A stretch of DNA of 32,722 nucleotides from an uncultured Clostridia bacterium (GCA_945787805.1 CALZID010000016.1:1-32722); one strand, 5' to 3'. Counted from the first letter of the stretch, positions 1 to 9,268 are shown. Translations and numbers: made by a program. Notes: generated from the letters alone by a model not told the origin.

Positions 1-141
1 ACCTTTGCGGTACATGACGGCAGAAAGCATGTTCCTGTATATGTTACAGAAGACATGGTCGGTCATAAATTAGGCGAATTTGCACCTACAAGAACTTATA
101 GAGGTCATGCAGGTTCAAAAACATCAAATAACGGTAAATAA
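1..141 (+). CDS. rpsS: 30S ribosomal protein S19, 3' end (partial)
   Basis: Reading frame 1 is open from the window edge to a TAA at 139-141 and encodes the last 46 residues of S19. The conserved stretch [20 protein letters not shown] is visible, followed by the usual TRTYRGH segment. S19 lies in the head of the small subunit beside S13 and contacts 16S rRNA. The gene is cut by the window, not truncated. rplV follows after 22 nt, in the standard S10-operon order. Confidence 0.97.
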   Translation, partial: TFAVHDGRKHVPVYVTEDMVGHKLGEFAPTRTYRGHAGSKTSNNGK

Positions 142-163
142 GTCGAAAGGAGTGTATTGAACA

Positions 164-496
164 ATGGAAGCAAACGCAAAAGTAACTTTTGTGCGCATTG
201 CACCTCGTAAGGTAAAGATTGTTCTTGACCTTATCAGAAACAAGCCTTGTGATGAAGCTATGGCGATTCTTAAATACACACCTAAGGCTGCGTGTGAACC
301 GCTTTACAAGCTTCTCAAATCTGCAATGGCTAATGCAGAAATGAAGAATATGGATGTTTCAAGACTCTATGTTGCAGCTTGCTCAGTTGACCAAGGTCCT
401 ACTCTTAAGAGAATCAGACCTCGTGACAAGGGCAGAGCATATAGAATCAACAAGAAAACATCACACATCAATATTACACTTAAGGAAGCAGAATAA
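164..496 (+). CDS. rplV: 50S ribosomal protein L22
   Basis: 110 residues, the normal length. The N-terminal part has the L22 signature with [17 protein letters not shown]. The C-terminal beta hairpin that lines the peptide exit tunnel ends in [21 protein letters not shown]22 binds all domains of 23S rRNA and helps form the tunnel constriction, a macrolide-resistance site. An AAAGGAG Shine-Dalgarno lies about 10 nt before the ATG. It sits between rpsS and rpsC and is presumably co-transcribed with them. Confidence 0.97.
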   Translation: MEANAKVTFVRIAPRKVKIVLDLIRNKPCDEAMAILKYTPKAACEPLYKLLKSAMANAEMKNMDVSRLYVAACSVDQGPTLKRIRPRDKGRAYRINKKTSHINITLKEAE

Positions 497-514
497 TAAG
501 GAGGAGGTTAAGTT

Positions 515-1186
515 ATGGGCCAGAAAGTTAATCCAACCGGTTTAAGAATCGGCGTTATTAAAGACTGGGAATCTCGTTGGTATGCAGACAAGTCAAACTT
601 CGGTGATACACTTGTTTCCGACTACGAGCTTCGTGAATATCTCCTTAAAACACTCGCTCCTGCAGGTGTTCCAAAGGTAGAAATCGAAAGAGATGCGAAA
701 AGAGTTCGCATTAACATTCACTGCGCAAAGCCCGGCATGGTAATCGGTCGTCAGGGCGCAGAGATTGAAAAACTCAAAGAAACATGCAAAAAGATGCTTG
801 GCGGCGATAAAGAAGTATTCATCAATATCGTTGAAGTTAAGCAACCAGACCTTAACGCACAGCTCGTTGCTGAAAACATTGCTTCACAGCTTGAAAGAAG
901 AATTTCTTTCAGAAGAGCTCTTAAGCAGTCAATCGGCAGAACAATGAGACTCGGTGCTAAGGGTATCAAAACTCAAGTCAGCGGTCGTATCGGCGGTGCT
1001 GAAATCGCTCGTTCAGAATCATATCATGAAGGTACTATTCCGCTTCAAACAATCCGTGCAGACATTGATTACGGTTTTGCAGAAGCAAACACAACATACG
1101 GTAAAATCGGTGTTAAGGTATGGATTTACAAAGGTGAAGTTCTTCATGAAAGCCGCAAAACACGCAAAGAAGGAGGCACAAAATAA
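515..1186 (+). CDS. rpsC: 30S ribosomal protein S3
   Basis: 223 residues, full length. It starts [13 protein letters not shown], the universal S3 N-terminus. A KH domain follows (about residues 40-110, with the GxxG loop in [13 protein letters not shown]), then the S3 C-terminal domain with [16 protein letters not shown]3 lines the mRNA entry channel and contributes to helicase activity. GGAGGAGG lies just before the ATG. Its TAA stop overlaps the rplP ATG by one base (TAATG), which indicates translational coupling. Confidence 0.98.
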   Translation: MGQKVNPTGLRIGVIKDWESRWYADKSNFGDTLVSDYELREYLLKTLAPAGVPKVEIERDAKRVRINIHCAKPGMVIGRQGAEIEKLKETCKKMLGGDKEVFINIVEVKQPDLNAQLVAENIASQLERRISFRRALKQSIGRTMRLGAKGIKTQVSGRIGGAEIARSESYHEGTIPLQTIRADIDYGFAEANTTYGKIGVKVWIYKGEVLHESRKTRKEGGTK

Positions 1187-1611
1187 TGCTTTTACCTAAG
1201 AGAGTAAAATACCGTCGCGTTCACAGAGGACGCTTGACAGGTAAAGCTTCAAGAGGTACTCAAGTTACTTACGGTGATTTCGGTCTTGTGTCTCTTGAAC
1301 CGGCATGGATTACATCTAACCAAATCGAAGCAGCCCGTATTGCTATGACAAGATATATCAAGCGTGGCGGTCAGGTTTGGATTAAGATTTTCCCAGACAA
1401 GCCAATTACAGAAAAACCTGCTGAAACTCGAATGGGTTCAGGTAAAGGTTCTCCCGAATATTGGGTAGCAGTTGTTAAACCCGGTCGCGTAATGTTCGAG
1501 ATTAAGGGTGTTTCAGAGGAAGTTGCTCGTGAGGCTATGCGTCTTGCAGCTAACAAGCTTCCCGTAAAATGTAAGTTTGTAACTAAAGAAGAACAGGGTG
1601 GTGAGCAGTAA
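1186..1611 (+). CDS. rplP: 50S ribosomal protein L16
   Basis: 141 residues, typical of L16. It begins [20 protein letters not shown] and contains the family motif around residues 75-90 ([20 protein letters not shown]). L16 sits near the A-site finger and central protuberance and supports tRNA accommodation. The start overlaps the rpsC stop by one base, and its own stop overlaps the rpmC start in the same way, so three consecutive genes are chained by TAATG junctions. Shine-Dalgarno signals lie in the preceding reading frames. Confidence 0.98.
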   Translation: MLLPKRVKYRRVHRGRLTGKASRGTQVTYGDFGLVSLEPAWITSNQIEAARIAMTRYIKRGGQVWIKIFPDKPITEKPAETRMGSGKGSPEYWVAVVKPGRVMFEIKGVSEEVAREAMRLAANKLPVKCKFVTKEEQGGEQ

Positions 1612-1814
1612 TGAAAGCAAGCGAGATTAGAAAGCTCTCTCCCAAGGAGTTGGATGCTAAGCTCTTAGAGCTCAAAGACGAACTTTTCAAGCTTCGTTTT
1701 CAACAAGCCATCAACCAACTCGAAAATCCTATGAGAATCAGTGCTGTAAAGAAGGATATCGCAAGAGTTAAAACAGTAATTCGCGACATCGAACTTCACG
1801 GCAGTGAGTCTTAA
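1611..1814 (+). CDS. rpmC: 50S ribosomal protein L29
   Basis: 67 residues forming the expected two-helix L29. It begins [18 protein letters not shown] and has the core [20 protein letters not shown], then a second helix with the [11 protein letters not shown] stretch. L29 surrounds the exit tunnel and, with L23, forms the docking site for trigger factor and SRP. The start codon overlaps the rplP stop. rpsQ follows after 20 nt with its own AGGGAGG ribosome-binding site. Confidence 0.97.
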   Translation: MKASEIRKLSPKELDAKLLELKDELFKLRFQQAINQLENPMRISAVKKDIARVKTVIRDIELHGSES

Positions 1815-1834
1815 GGAAAGGGAGGGCGTTCAAT

Positions 1835-2089
1835 ATGGAAAGAAACCTCAGAAAAACACAGGTCGGCATCGTAACAAGTGATAAGATGGATAAAACTGTA
1901 GTTGTTTCAATCAAAGACAGAGTTAAGCATCCTCTTTACAGCAAAATCGTTAATAAAACAGTGAAGATTAAAGCTCACGACGAAAATAACGAATGCGGTG
2001 TAGGCGACAGAGTATTAGTAATGGAAACACGTCCACTTTCAAAAGATAAGAGATGGCGTGTAGCTGAAATTATCGAGAAAGCTAAGTAA
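1835..2089 (+). CDS. rpsQ: 30S ribosomal protein S17
   Basis: 84 residues with the OB-fold S17 sequence. It has [20 protein letters not shown] near the N-terminus, KHPLYSKIV in the middle and the family C-terminal [21 protein letters not shown]17 is a primary 16S rRNA-binding protein of the small-subunit body. It follows rpmC in the canonical order and precedes rplN after an 18-nt gap that carries AAAGGAGG. Confidence 0.97.
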   Translation: MERNLRKTQVGIVTSDKMDKTVVVSIKDRVKHPLYSKIVNKTVKIKAHDENNECGVGDRVLVMETRPLSKDKRWRVAEIIEKAK

Positions 2090-2107
2090 TTAAAGGAGGC
2101 AATCATT

Positions 2108-2476
2108 GTGATACAGCAACAAACTTACCTCAAGGTTGCCGACAACACAGGTGCAAAAGAAATTATGTGCATCCGAGTTCTCGGTGGTTCAGGTAGAAGA
2201 TATGCTAACATCGGCGATGTTATCGTAGCATCTGTTAAAAAAGCAGCACCCGGCGGTGTTGTTAAAAAAGGCGATGTTGTGAAAGCAGTCGTTGTTCGTT
2301 CAGTAAAAGGCGTTCGCAGAGATGACGGAACATATATCCGTTTCGACGAAAACGCAGCAGTTATTATTAAAGAAGACAAAAACCCAAAAGGTACCCGTAT
2401 CTTTGGGCCGGTAGCAAGAGAGCTTCGTGATAAGGACTATATGAAAATCCTTTCACTCGCTCCCGAAGTACTTTAA
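2108..2476 (+). CDS. rplN: 50S ribosomal protein L14
   Basis: 122 residues, exactly the usual L14 length. The start codon is GTG. It is supported by the AAAGGAGG upstream and by the universal N-terminus [18 protein letters not shown]. The rest is typical, including [17 protein letters not shown] and the C-terminal [21 protein letters not shown]14 lies at the subunit interface, makes bridges B5 and B8, and binds the silencing factor RsfS where present. Confidence 0.98.
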   Translation: MIQQQTYLKVADNTGAKEIMCIRVLGGSGRRYANIGDVIVASVKKAAPGGVVKKGDVVKAVVVRSVKGVRRDDGTYIRFDENAAVIIKEDKNPKGTRIFGPVARELRDKDYMKILSLAPEVL

Positions 2477-2489
2477 GGAGGTGCCCTAA

Positions 2490-2807
2490 ATGAATAAAGT
2501 TCATGTCAGAACAGGTGACGAAGTTATCGTTATCAACGGTAAAGACCGTGGCAAGAAGGGCAAAGTCCTTGAAGTAAGCCCTTCAGAAGGCAAAGTAATC
2601 GTTGAAGGCGTAAATATGGTATCTAAGCATGTTAAACCTCGCAAAATGGGTGAACAGGGCGGTATCATTAAGGCAGAAAGCGCTCTTTACGCTGACAAGG
2701 TTCAGCTTGTATGTCCTAAGTGCAAGGCTGCTACAAGAGTAGGTCACGAAGGCACAGGCAAAGACAAAGTACGCGTTTGCAAAAAGTGCGGCGCAAAGTT
2801 TGAATAA
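2490..2807 (+). CDS. rplX: 50S ribosomal protein L24, zinc-ribbon type
   Basis: 105 residues with an N-terminal KOW motif (residues 5-32, [18 protein letters not shown]), followed by the L24 core with [13 protein letters not shown]. The C-terminal third has two cysteine pairs (Cys75/Cys78 and Cys97/Cys100) expected to bind Zn2+, the C4 form common in Firmicutes. L24 is an assembly-initiator protein of the large subunit and lies near the tunnel exit. AAGGAGGTG precedes the ATG. Confidence 0.97.
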   Translation: MNKVHVRTGDEVIVINGKDRGKKGKVLEVSPSEGKVIVEGVNMVSKHVKPRKMGEQGGIIKAESALYADKVQLVCPKCKAATRVGHEGTGKDKVRVCKKCGAKFE

Positions 2808-2821
2808 GGAGGAACAATAAA

Positions 2822-3364
2822 ATGGCAGTCAGACTTAAAGAAATGTATAAAGCCGAAGTTGTTCCTGCACTTCAAAAGAAGTTCAATTACAAGAGCGTAA
2901 TGCAGATTCCGAAAATTGATAAGGTTATTATCAATGTAGGCTGCGGTGAAGCTAAGGACAACTCAAAGGTTGTAGACGCTATTATAAATGACCTTGCACA
3001 AATCACAGGTCAAAAGCCTGTTAAGTGCGCAGCTAAGAAATCAGTTGCAAACTTCAAGCTTCGTGAAGGTATGACAATCGGCGTTAAAGTTACTCTTCGC
3101 GGTGACAAGATGTATGAATTTATCGACAGATTCTTCAATCTTGCTCTTCCGAGAGTTCGTGACTTCAGAGGTATCAACCCTAACTCATTTGACGGCAGAG
3201 GTAACTACTCAATGGGCGTTAAAGAACAGTTGATTTTCCCTGAAATCGATTATGATAAGATTGACAAAGTTCGCGGAATGGATATCTGTTTCGTAACTAC
3301 AGCTAACACAGACGAAGAAGCTCGTGAGCTCTTAACACTCATGGGCGCACCATTCGCTAAATAA
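2822..3364 (+). CDS. rplE: 50S ribosomal protein L5
   Basis: 180 residues, standard length. It starts with a segment rich in basic and aromatic residues, then [19 protein letters not shown]. The central part has [20 protein letters not shown], and the C-terminal half has [20 protein letters not shown], all hallmarks of L5. L5 binds 5S rRNA in the central protuberance and contacts S13 and the P-site tRNA. AAGGAGG precedes the ATG, and the zinc-type rpsN follows after 13 nt. Confidence 0.98.
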   Translation: MAVRLKEMYKAEVVPALQKKFNYKSVMQIPKIDKVIINVGCGEAKDNSKVVDAIINDLAQITGQKPVKCAAKKSVANFKLREGMTIGVKVTLRGDKMYEFIDRFFNLALPRVRDFRGINPNSFDGRGNYSMGVKEQLIFPEIDYDKIDKVRGMDICFVTTANTDEEARELLTLMGAPFAK

Positions 3365-3377
3365 GGAGGGGTAGACA

Positions 3378-3563
3378 GTGGCAAAAACATCAATGAAAGT
3401 TAAGCAGCAAAGAGCTGCAAAGTATTCAACAAGAGCTTACAACAGATGCAAAATCTGCGGTAGACCACATGCTTACCTCCGTAAATACGGTGTTTGCCGT
3501 ATTTGCTTCAGAGAGTTAGCACATGCCGGTCAAATTCCCGGTGTGAAAAAATCAAGCTGGTAA
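3378..3563 (+). CDS. rpsN: 30S ribosomal protein S14, type Z (zinc)
   Basis: 61 residues, the short zinc-binding S14 form (RpsN1/type Z). Four cysteines (24, 27, 40, 43) form the C-x2-C...C-x2-C site around RCKICGRPH and CRICFRE. The C-terminus is the usual IPGVKKSSW. The start codon is GTG, chosen because the protein then begins [10 protein letters not shown] and AAGGAGGGG lies 8-9 nt upstream. S14 is a late-assembling head protein. A non-zinc paralogue, if the organism has one, is not in this window. Confidence 0.97.
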   Translation: MAKTSMKVKQQRAAKYSTRAYNRCKICGRPHAYLRKYGVCRICFRELAHAGQIPGVKKSSW

Positions 3564-3598
3564 TAGAGCAATCTAAAATTTATAGGAGGTAACTCATT

Positions 3599-3997
3599 AT
3601 GCAAATTACAGATGCAATCGGTGATATGCTCACCAGAATCCGTAATGCGAATTCCGCAAAGCATGATACAGTGAAAGTGCCTGCATCAAACATGAAGAAA
3701 GCGATTGCTCAAATTCTTGTTGATGAAGGTTACATCAAAGGGTTTACAGTTGAAGAAGACGGTAAGCAGGGTGTTATTGAAATCACTCTTAAATACGGTC
3801 CTAACAAATCAAGCGTAATCACAGGTATTAGAAGAATTTCAAAACCCGGTTTGCGTATTTACACAAACTGCGAAGACATGCCAAAGGTAATGAAAGGTCT
3901 CGGTATTGCAATCCTTTCAACATCTAAGGGTGTTATGACAGATAAAGAAGCTCGCAAGCTCAATGTGGGCGGCGAAGTTTTAGCATTCGTTTGGTAA
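3599..3997 (+). CDS. rpsH: 30S ribosomal protein S8
   Basis: 132 residues, usual for Gram-positive S8. It begins [18 protein letters not shown] and ends with the strongly conserved [20 protein letters not shown] plus a short VLAFVW tail. S8 is a primary 16S rRNA-binding protein of the platform; in E. coli it is also the translational repressor of the spc operon. TAGGAGG precedes the ATG after a 35-nt gap, slightly longer than neighbouring gaps. I see no clear S8-target hairpin there. Confidence 0.98.
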   Translation: MQITDAIGDMLTRIRNANSAKHDTVKVPASNMKKAIAQILVDEGYIKGFTVEEDGKQGVIEITLKYGPNKSSVITGIRRISKPGLRIYTNCEDMPKVMKGLGIAILSTSKGVMTDKEARKLNVGGEVLAFVW

Positions 3998-4010
3998 GGA
4001 GGTACAGTAA

Positions 4011-4556
4011 ATGTCGCGTATAGGCAGAAACCCAATTGCAGTTCCTGCAGGGGTAGAAGTTAAAGTAGATGGCAGCACTGTTACCGTTAAAGGCCCAAAA
4101 GGTACTCTTACAAAAACAGTGCACAGCAATATGAAGGTTGAACTCGATGGTTCAGTTGTTACAGTAACTCGTCCAAACGACTCAAACCTTAACAAATCAC
4201 TCCACGGTCTTACACGCACACTCATCGCTAACATGATTGAAGGCGTTGAAAAAGGTTTCTCAAAGGAACTTGAAGTTAACGGCGTTGGTTACCGTGTAGC
4301 AGTTCAGGGCAAGGAGCTTGTTCTCAACATCGGTTTCTCACATCAGGTATTTATGCCTGCTCCCGAAGGAATCACAGTTGAATGTCCGAACCCAAATAAA
4401 ATCGTTATCTCAGGTCCCGATAAGCAAAAGGTTGGTCAGTTCGCAGCAGAAGTTCGCGAAAAGAGACCGCCGGAGCCATATAAGGGCAAGGGAATTAAAT
4501 ATGTTGACGAACATATCCGTCGTAAAGAAGGTAAAGCCGGTAAGGGCGGTAAATAA
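4011..4556 (+). CDS. rplF: 50S ribosomal protein L6
   Basis: 181 residues with two L6 repeats. It begins [20 protein letters not shown] and contains [20 protein letters not shown] between the repeats. The C-terminal family signature is [21 protein letters not shown] (about residues 152-172). L6 lies near the sarcin-ricin loop and factor-binding region. AAGGAGG lies upstream of the ATG, and rplR follows at 18 nt. Confidence 0.98.
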   Translation: MSRIGRNPIAVPAGVEVKVDGSTVTVKGPKGTLTKTVHSNMKVELDGSVVTVTRPNDSNLNKSLHGLTRTLIANMIEGVEKGFSKELEVNGVGYRVAVQGKELVLNIGFSHQVFMPAPEGITVECPNPNKIVISGPDKQKVGQFAAEVREKRPPEPYKGKGIKYVDEHIRRKEGKAGKGGK

Positions 4557-4574
4557 TAGGAGGAGAGTTAAGTT

Positions 4575-4934
4575 ATGGTTAACAGACCAGATACAAAAGC
4601 TGCAAGACTCAAGAGACATAAGAGAGTCCGCGCTAAGATTTCAGGCACTGCAGAGTGTCCTCGCCTTAATGTGTTCCGTTCTCTCCAGCACATCTATGCT
4701 CAGTTGATTGACGATGTTACAGGTGTTACACTTGTAAGCGCTTCAACAACAGAGAAGGACTTCACAAGCTACGGCGGAAATAAAGAAGCTGCTAAAGAAG
4801 TTGGCAAGCTTCTTGCAGAAAGAGCAAAAGAAAAGAACATCACAGATGTTGTATTTGACAGAGGCGGCTATGTTTACACAGGCAGAGTAGCAGCTCTCGC
4901 AGAAGGTGCCCGTGAGGGCGGCCTCAACTTCTAA
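4575..4934 (+). CDS. rplR: 50S ribosomal protein L18
   Basis: 119 residues. It starts with the basic segment [21 protein letters not shown], then the L18 core with [19 protein letters not shown]. It ends in the motif [20 protein letters not shown] that is diagnostic of the family. L18 binds 5S rRNA together with L5 in the central protuberance. TAGGAGGAG precedes the ATG. The gene lies in canonical spc order between rplF and rpsE. Confidence 0.98.
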   Translation: MVNRPDTKAARLKRHKRVRAKISGTAECPRLNVFRSLQHIYAQLIDDVTGVTLVSASTTEKDFTSYGGNKEAAKEVGKLLAERAKEKNITDVVFDRGGYVYTGRVAALAEGAREGGLNF

Positions 4935-4953
4935 GGAAAGGAGAAGAAAAGTA

Positions 4954-5454
4954 ATGGCTATTATTGACGCATCAACACTCGAGCTTCAAGAAAGAGTAGT
5001 TGCTATCAACCGTGTTTCAAAAACAGTTAAGGGCGGCCGTATTATGAAATTCTCCGCTTTGGTTGTTGTAGGTGACGGTAACGGTATCGTAGGCTTCGGT
5101 CTCGGTAAATCAGGCGAAGTTCCGGATGCTATCCGCAAGGGTATTGAAGCTGCTAAGAAAAATCTTATCAAGGTTTCTCTTAAAGGCACAACAATCCCGC
5201 ACGAAATTACAGGTAAATTCGGCGCAGGCGTAGTTCTTATGAAGCCTGCTGCACCCGGTACCGGTGTTATCGCCGGCGGTCCTGTTCGTGCTGTTGTTGA
5301 AACAGTAGGTATTAAGGACATCCGTTCAAAAGCACTTCGTTCAAATAATCCTTGCAACGTAGTTAGAGCAACAATTGACGGACTTTCAAAGCTCCGTACA
5401 GCAGAAGAAGTTGCTGCTATCCGTGGCAAATCAGTTAAAGAGATTACAGAATAA
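4954..5454 (+). CDS. rpsE: 30S ribosomal protein S5
   Basis: 166 residues. The frame stays open upstream to 4906 inside rplR, but the ATG at 4954 is chosen because GGAAAGGAG lies just upstream and the protein then starts [20 protein letters not shown], as in other S5 proteins. The dsRNA-binding-like S5 N-domain ([20 protein letters not shown]) and the C-domain ([19 protein letters not shown]) are intact. S5 helps maintain decoding fidelity and surrounds the mRNA entry site with S3 and S4. Confidence 0.97.
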   Translation: MAIIDASTLELQERVVAINRVSKTVKGGRIMKFSALVVVGDGNGIVGFGLGKSGEVPDAIRKGIEAAKKNLIKVSLKGTTIPHEITGKFGAGVVLMKPAAPGTGVIAGGPVRAVVETVGIKDIRSKALRSNNPCNVVRATIDGLSKLRTAEEVAAIRGKSVKEITE

Positions 5455-5469
5455 GGAGGGTGGAGAATT

Positions 5470-5649
5470 ATGGCAAACGTTCAGATTAAACTCGTAAAGA
5501 GCCTTATCGGAAGTAAAAAAGACCAAATCGCCACCGCTTATGCACTTGGTCTCCGCAAAATAGGGGATGTAACTTGTCAGCCTGACAACGCACAGACTCA
5601 GGGTAAGATTAAGAAAATTTCACATCTTATAGAGGTAACAAAGGCTTAA
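5470..5649 (+). CDS. rpmD: 50S ribosomal protein L30
   Basis: A 59-residue reading frame from ATG 5470 to TAA 5647-5649, short enough to be missed by length filters. It has the L30 fold sequence: [20 protein letters not shown], then LGLRKIGD, and a C-terminus ending [10 protein letters not shown]. It sits precisely between rpsE and rplO, where rpmD belongs. AAGGAGGGTGGAG lies upstream of the ATG. L30 is a small large-subunit protein near the central protuberance. Confidence 0.96.
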   Translation: MANVQIKLVKSLIGSKKDQIATAYALGLRKIGDVTCQPDNAQTQGKIKKISHLIEVTKA

Positions 5650-5663
5650 GGAGGTGCACAAAA

Positions 5664-6104
5664 ATGAAATTGCACGAACTTTCACCGGCAGCTGGTTCAA
5701 AGAAAGATGTTAAGCGTATCGGTCGCGGTACTGCTTCAGGTCAGGGTAAAACAGCTGGTAAAGGTCATAAGGGTCAAAAAGCCCGTGCAGGCAGAGGTAT
5801 GAGAGTTGGCTTCGAAGGTGGCCAGATGCCTTTGCAAAGAAGACTTCCAAAGCGTGGATTTAACAATATCTTCGCAAAGGAAATCGCTACTGTTAATGTT
5901 TCAGCACTTAACGCATTTGAAGACGGTGCAACAGTAGATATCGAGGCACTCGTTAACGCAGGCCTTGTTAAAAAAGCTCTTGACGGAGTTAAAGTATTAG
6001 GAAACGGCGAGCTCAGCAAAAAACTTACTGTTAAAGTAAACGCATATTCTGATGCTGCAAAGCAGAAGATTGAAGCAGTAGGCGGAAAGGCTGAGGTGAT
6101 CTAA
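5664..6104 (+). CDS. rplO: 50S ribosomal protein L15
   Basis: 146 residues. The long basic N-terminal extension penetrates the rRNA and is Gly/Lys/Arg rich ([20 protein letters not shown]); [19 protein letters not shown] follows. The globular C-terminal domain has [21 protein letters not shown]15 is a mid-to-late assembly protein. AAGGAGG precedes the ATG, and only 2 nt separate its stop from the secY start, so translation of the two is probably coupled. Confidence 0.98.
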   Translation: MKLHELSPAAGSKKDVKRIGRGTASGQGKTAGKGHKGQKARAGRGMRVGFEGGQMPLQRRLPKRGFNNIFAKEIATVNVSALNAFEDGATVDIEALVNAGLVKKALDGVKVLGNGELSKKLTVKVNAYSDAAKQKIEAVGGKAEVI

Positions 6105-6106
6105 CA

Positions 6107-7432
6107 ATGTTCCAGACTTTTATAAACGCTTGGAAAATTGCTGATCTCCGTAAAAAGATTATTTTTACAGCGCTCATCATTTTCATTTACAGAATTGGTT
6201 CAGCGTTGCCGGTTCCGTTTGTTGACATTGCATCAAACGGTCTCTTTGGTGAAGATGCTGCGGGTACATTCCTGACATACCTTTCAATGATGACAGGTAA
6301 TGCCTTTAACTACGGTACCTTGTTCGCTCTCTCAATCACACCGTATATTAACGCATCAATTATCATCCAACTTCTTACTGTAGCCATTCCGGCACTTCAG
6401 AAGCTTTCAAAAGAGGGCGAAGAAGGCAGAAAGAAGATTAACAAAATTACTCGTTATTCAGCTATTGCATTGGGACTTCTGCAGAGTATTGCTTATTACT
6501 TCTTCATCAAATCACAAGGTTATCTTATTGGCGATGCAGACGGTAAAGCATTCACAGGCTTCTCAGCAGTTCTTCAGGCAGTTGTAGTAATTCTTTGTTA
6601 CACAGCAGGTACAGCGCTTGTAATGTGGCTTGGCGAAAGAATCAACGAAAAGGGTATCGGTAACGGTATTTCAATAATCCTTTTCGCAGGTATCGTAGCC
6701 CGTATGCCAACAACAATTTACAATCTCTATCAATATCTTGACAGAGGCGGCGCTTACTTCGGTCTCGTGCCGGTAGCAGCAATCGCTCTTGTCGGTATGA
6801 TTTTCTTCATTGTTTGGATGGACAATGCAGAGAGAAGAATTCCCGTTCAATATGCAAAGCGTGTTGTAGGCCGTAAGATGTACGGCGGACAAAGCACTCA
6901 CATGCCGATTAAGGTAAATATGTGCGGTGTTCTCCCCGTTATCTTTGCAAGTTCAATTCTTTCAATTATTCCTACAATCGCATTGTTCGCACCGGGTAAA
7001 GACGGTAGCTTCTGGCAGAAGCTGAGTGAAGTTTGGCTTGGTCAGACTCACCCATTCTACGGAACAATCTACTTTATCTTTATCATCTTCTTTGCTTATT
7101 TCTATGCGGCTATTCAGTATAACCCGATTGAAATGGCAGACAACCTTCGTAAGAACAGCGGTTCAGTTCCCGGTATCCGTCCGGGCAAACCCACATCAAT
7201 GTATATTACAAAGGTTCTTAACAGAATGACACTCATCGGCGCACTTCTTCTCAGTGTAGTTGCTATGTTCCCAATTGTTTATTCACAGTTCGCAGGTCTC
7301 TTCACAGAGAACGGTATGAACCTTGCAGTTGGCGGTACATCAATTATCATTATGGTCGGTGTTGCTCTTGAAACTCAGAAGCAGCTCGAAAGCCAGATGA
7401 TGATGCGTCACTACAAAGGCTTCCTTGATTGA
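6107..7432 (+). CDS. secY: Protein translocase subunit SecY
   Basis: 441 residues with about ten membrane helices. It begins MFQTFINAWKIADLRKKIIF and has the first conserved block IYRIGSALPVPFVD, a plug/TM2 region with GTLFALSITPYINASIIIQL, the basic loop GEEGRKKINKITRY, and the C4-C6 cytoplasmic loops. The IRPGKPT motif (about residue 360) in loop C5 is expected for ribosome/SecA contact. SecY forms the channel of SecYEG and inserts or exports proteins, including the sulfatase and symporters in this window. Its stop lies 16 nt before the adk start. Confidence 0.98.
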   Translation: MFQTFINAWKIADLRKKIIFTALIIFIYRIGSALPVPFVDIASNGLFGEDAAGTFLTYLSMMTGNAFNYGTLFALSITPYINASIIIQLLTVAIPALQKLSKEGEEGRKKINKITRYSAIALGLLQSIAYYFFIKSQGYLIGDADGKAFTGFSAVLQAVVVILCYTAGTALVMWLGERINEKGIGNGISIILFAGIVARMPTTIYNLYQYLDRGGAYFGLVPVAAIALVGMIFFIVWMDNAERRIPVQYAKRVVGRKMYGGQSTHMPIKVNMCGVLPVIFASSILSIIPTIALFAPGKDGSFWQKLSEVWLGQTHPFYGTIYFIFIIFFAYFYAAIQYNPIEMADNLRKNSGSVPGIRPGKPTSMYITKVLNRMTLIGALLLSVVAMFPIVYSQFAGLFTENGMNLAVGGTSIIIMVGVALETQKQLESQMMMRHYKGFLD

Positions 7433-7448
7433 TTTCGGAGGTAATGAT

Positions 7449-8078
7449 ATGAACTTAATCCTTCTCGGCGCTCCCGGCGCAGGAAAAGGCACACAGGCAG
7501 AGAAAATTTGTGAAAAATTCAATATTCCTGCCGTGTCAACAGGTAATATCATCAGAGAGGCATTAAAAAACGGTACAGATATGGGGCTTAAAGCTAAGTC
7601 CTATATCGATGCCGGCAAATTAGTTCCCGATGATGTTGTTATAGGTATTATTAAAGACAGACTGGCTGAGAGTGATTGCCAAAACGGTTTCATTCTTGAC
7701 GGTTTTCCGAGAACAATACCGCAAGCAGAGGCTCTCGATAAAATGGGCATCGTAATCGACAAGGTTGTTGATATCGAAGTTCCCGACGAAAAAATTGCCG
7801 CTCGTCTTTCGGGCAGAAGAGTTTGCCTTAAATGCGGCGCAACTTATCACCTTGAATATAAGAAGCCGGCAAAAGAAGGCGTCTGCGATGTTTGCGGCGA
7901 CGAGCTTGTTCAGCGTAAGGATGACAGCCCTGAAACAGTGCTTGACAGACTTGCGGTTTATCACGAACAAACAGAACCGCTTAAAGACTACTATGCAAAA
8001 ACAGGTAAGCTTGTTATAGTAGAAGGACAGGAAGAAGTTGCTGATACAACTGCTCTTGTTTTTAACGTGTTAGAGTAA
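7449..8078 (+). CDS. adk: Adenylate kinase, zinc-lid type
   Basis: 209 residues. The frame extends upstream to 7425 inside secY, but ATG 7449 follows CGGAGG at 8 nt and gives the normal N-terminus MNLILLGAPGAGKGTQ. The P-loop is at residues 7-15, TGNIIRE at 31-37 and DGFPRT at 84-89. The LID carries Cys126, Cys129, Cys146 and Cys149, the Gram-positive zinc site. It interconverts ATP + AMP and 2 ADP in the cytosol. The gene order secY-adk-map is canonical; the unusual feature is the repeat element directly after its stop. Confidence 0.97.
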   Translation: MNLILLGAPGAGKGTQAEKICEKFNIPAVSTGNIIREALKNGTDMGLKAKSYIDAGKLVPDDVVIGIIKDRLAESDCQNGFILDGFPRTIPQAEALDKMGIVIDKVVDIEVPDEKIAARLSGRRVCLKCGATYHLEYKKPAKEGVCDVCGDELVQRKDDSPETVLDRLAVYHEQTEPLKDYYAKTGKLVIVEGQEEVADTTALVFNVLE

Positions 8079-8240
8079 CCACTGATTAAACCGAATTTAC
8101 AATTCTCAGCGGCTGCTTTCCCGTCATAACTCGTCAAAAATACTCGTTAATACACAAAGTATTGCCTGCGTTTCTTGACGGTTCTGACAAAAAACTAACA
8201 CGCTGATAATCGCAAACCGATTTAATCAGCAGTTACTTGG
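8079..8240. repeat. Palindromic MITE-like element between adk and map
   Basis: A 171-nt intergenic space in a cluster where most gaps are under 35 nt. Its ends are inverted repeats: 8077-8090 pairs with 8221-8236 apart from a small central mismatch. Nested inside are 8106-8111 (TCAGCG) with 8201-8206 (CGCTGA), 8132-8137 (CGTCAA) with 8175-8180 (TTGACG), and 8139-8143 (AATAC) with 8159-8163 (GTATT). As RNA or single-stranded DNA it would fold into one long interrupted hairpin. I see no open frame or transposase, so a non-autonomous palindromic element is the best reading. A structured mRNA spacer is the alternative. Confidence 0.6.
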
Positions 8241-8249
8241 AGGATTAAC

Positions 8250-8999
8250 ATGATAGTGCTTAGAACTGCAAAAGAAATTGATATAATGCGCAAAGCGTGT
8301 CAAATTTCAGCAGAAGCATTACAGATAGCAGGCGAGGCGGTCAAGCCGGGTGTTACAACATACGAGATTGACCAAATCGCATACCGTTATATTAAAAAGC
8401 AGGGTGCAGAACCCAACTTCTTAAATTATAACGGATATCCTGCTACCGCATGTATTTCCATAAATGACGAGGTCATTCACGGCATTCCCTCAAAAAAGAG
8501 AGTGCTGAAAGAAGGCGATATAGTGAGTATCGACCTTGGGGCTAAGGTGGATGGCTATAACGGCGATAATGCTGCCACATTTGCTTGCGGAAATATTTCC
8601 GAAGAAGCAAAGCGGCTGTGTGATACAACCCGTGAGAGCCTTTATTTAGGCATCGAACAGGCTATCGCAGGCAACAGAATCGGTGATATAGCTTATGCAA
8701 TTCAGTCCTATTGCGAAGAGAGAGGCTTCTCGGTTGTCCGTGAATACACAGGGCATGGAGTTGGAACTCATCTTCACGAAGACCCGTCCGTTCCGAATTA
8801 CGGAACAGCCGGTAGAGGTCAAAGACTTTTACCCGGAATGACAATTGCGATTGAGCCTATGATAAACTTAGGCGCAAAAGCAATAAAATGTTTGCCTGAC
8901 GGTTGGACCGTCAAAACGCTTGACGGCAAACTGTCCGCTCACTTTGAACACACAGTTGCCATTACAAAGGGCGAGCCGATTATTCTAACAAAGCTTTAA
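8250..8999 (+). CDS. map: Methionine aminopeptidase, type I
   Basis: 249 residues, the type Ia length. It begins MIVLRTAKEIDIMRKAC. The pita-bread fold metal and catalytic residues are all present: His77, Asp95, Asp106, His169, Glu202 and Glu233, with the signature YTGHGVGTHLHEDP around residues 166-179. It removes the initiator Met from nascent proteins and uses two divalent metals. TTGGAGG lies upstream of the ATG, just outside the palindromic element. The KOW gene follows after 11 nt. Confidence 0.97.
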   Translation: MIVLRTAKEIDIMRKACQISAEALQIAGEAVKPGVTTYEIDQIAYRYIKKQGAEPNFLNYNGYPATACISINDEVIHGIPSKKRVLKEGDIVSIDLGAKVDGYNGDNAATFACGNISEEAKRLCDTTRESLYLGIEQAIAGNRIGDIAYAIQSYCEERGFSVVREYTGHGVGTHLHEDPSVPNYGTAGRGQRLLPGMTIAIEPMINLGAKAIKCLPDGWTVKTLDGKLSAHFEHTVAITKGEPIILTKL

Positions 9000-9010
9000 T
9001 GAGGTGACTT

Positions 9011-9268
9011 ATGGAGTTTTGTAAAGGTGATTTGGTGCTTTGTAATGCAGGTCGTGAAAAAGACAGACTTTTGTGTGTGATAACATTTGACGGAAAGTAT
9101 GTTTATGTCTGTGACGGTAAGGAAAGACCGCTTGACAATCCGAAGCGGAAAAATCCGAAGCACATAGTAAAAACAGGCAAAAAACTTTCCAATGATATGT
9201 TCTCAACGGACAGAGCATTGAGAAAAGCATTATCGAAAGAGGTTAACTTATGGCAAAACAAGATATGA
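9011..9268 (+). CDS. Small KOW-domain RNA-binding protein (L14e-like)
   Basis: 85 residues. The N-terminus reads [20 protein letters not shown], a KOW-like beta barrel (about residues 4-32) as in the L14e/L6e/L27e family, followed by a basic segment with [17 protein letters not shown] gene of this kind is often found between map and infA in Clostridia; it is thought to bind RNA or the ribosome, but its function is not established. The start follows GAGGTGACTT. Its 3' end overlaps infA by 19 nt, so the two are probably translationally coupled. Confidence 0.8.
   Translation: MEFCKGDLVLCNAGREKDRLLCVITFDGKYVYVCDGKERPLDNPKRKNPKHIVKTGKKLSNDMFSTDRALRKALSKEVNLWQNKI

Noticed and set aside
4986-5429. 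147-residue open frame on the minus strand opposite rpsE
   Set aside because: Lies wholly within a certain ribosomal gene, has low-complexity composition and no ribosome-binding site; a codon-bias shadow.
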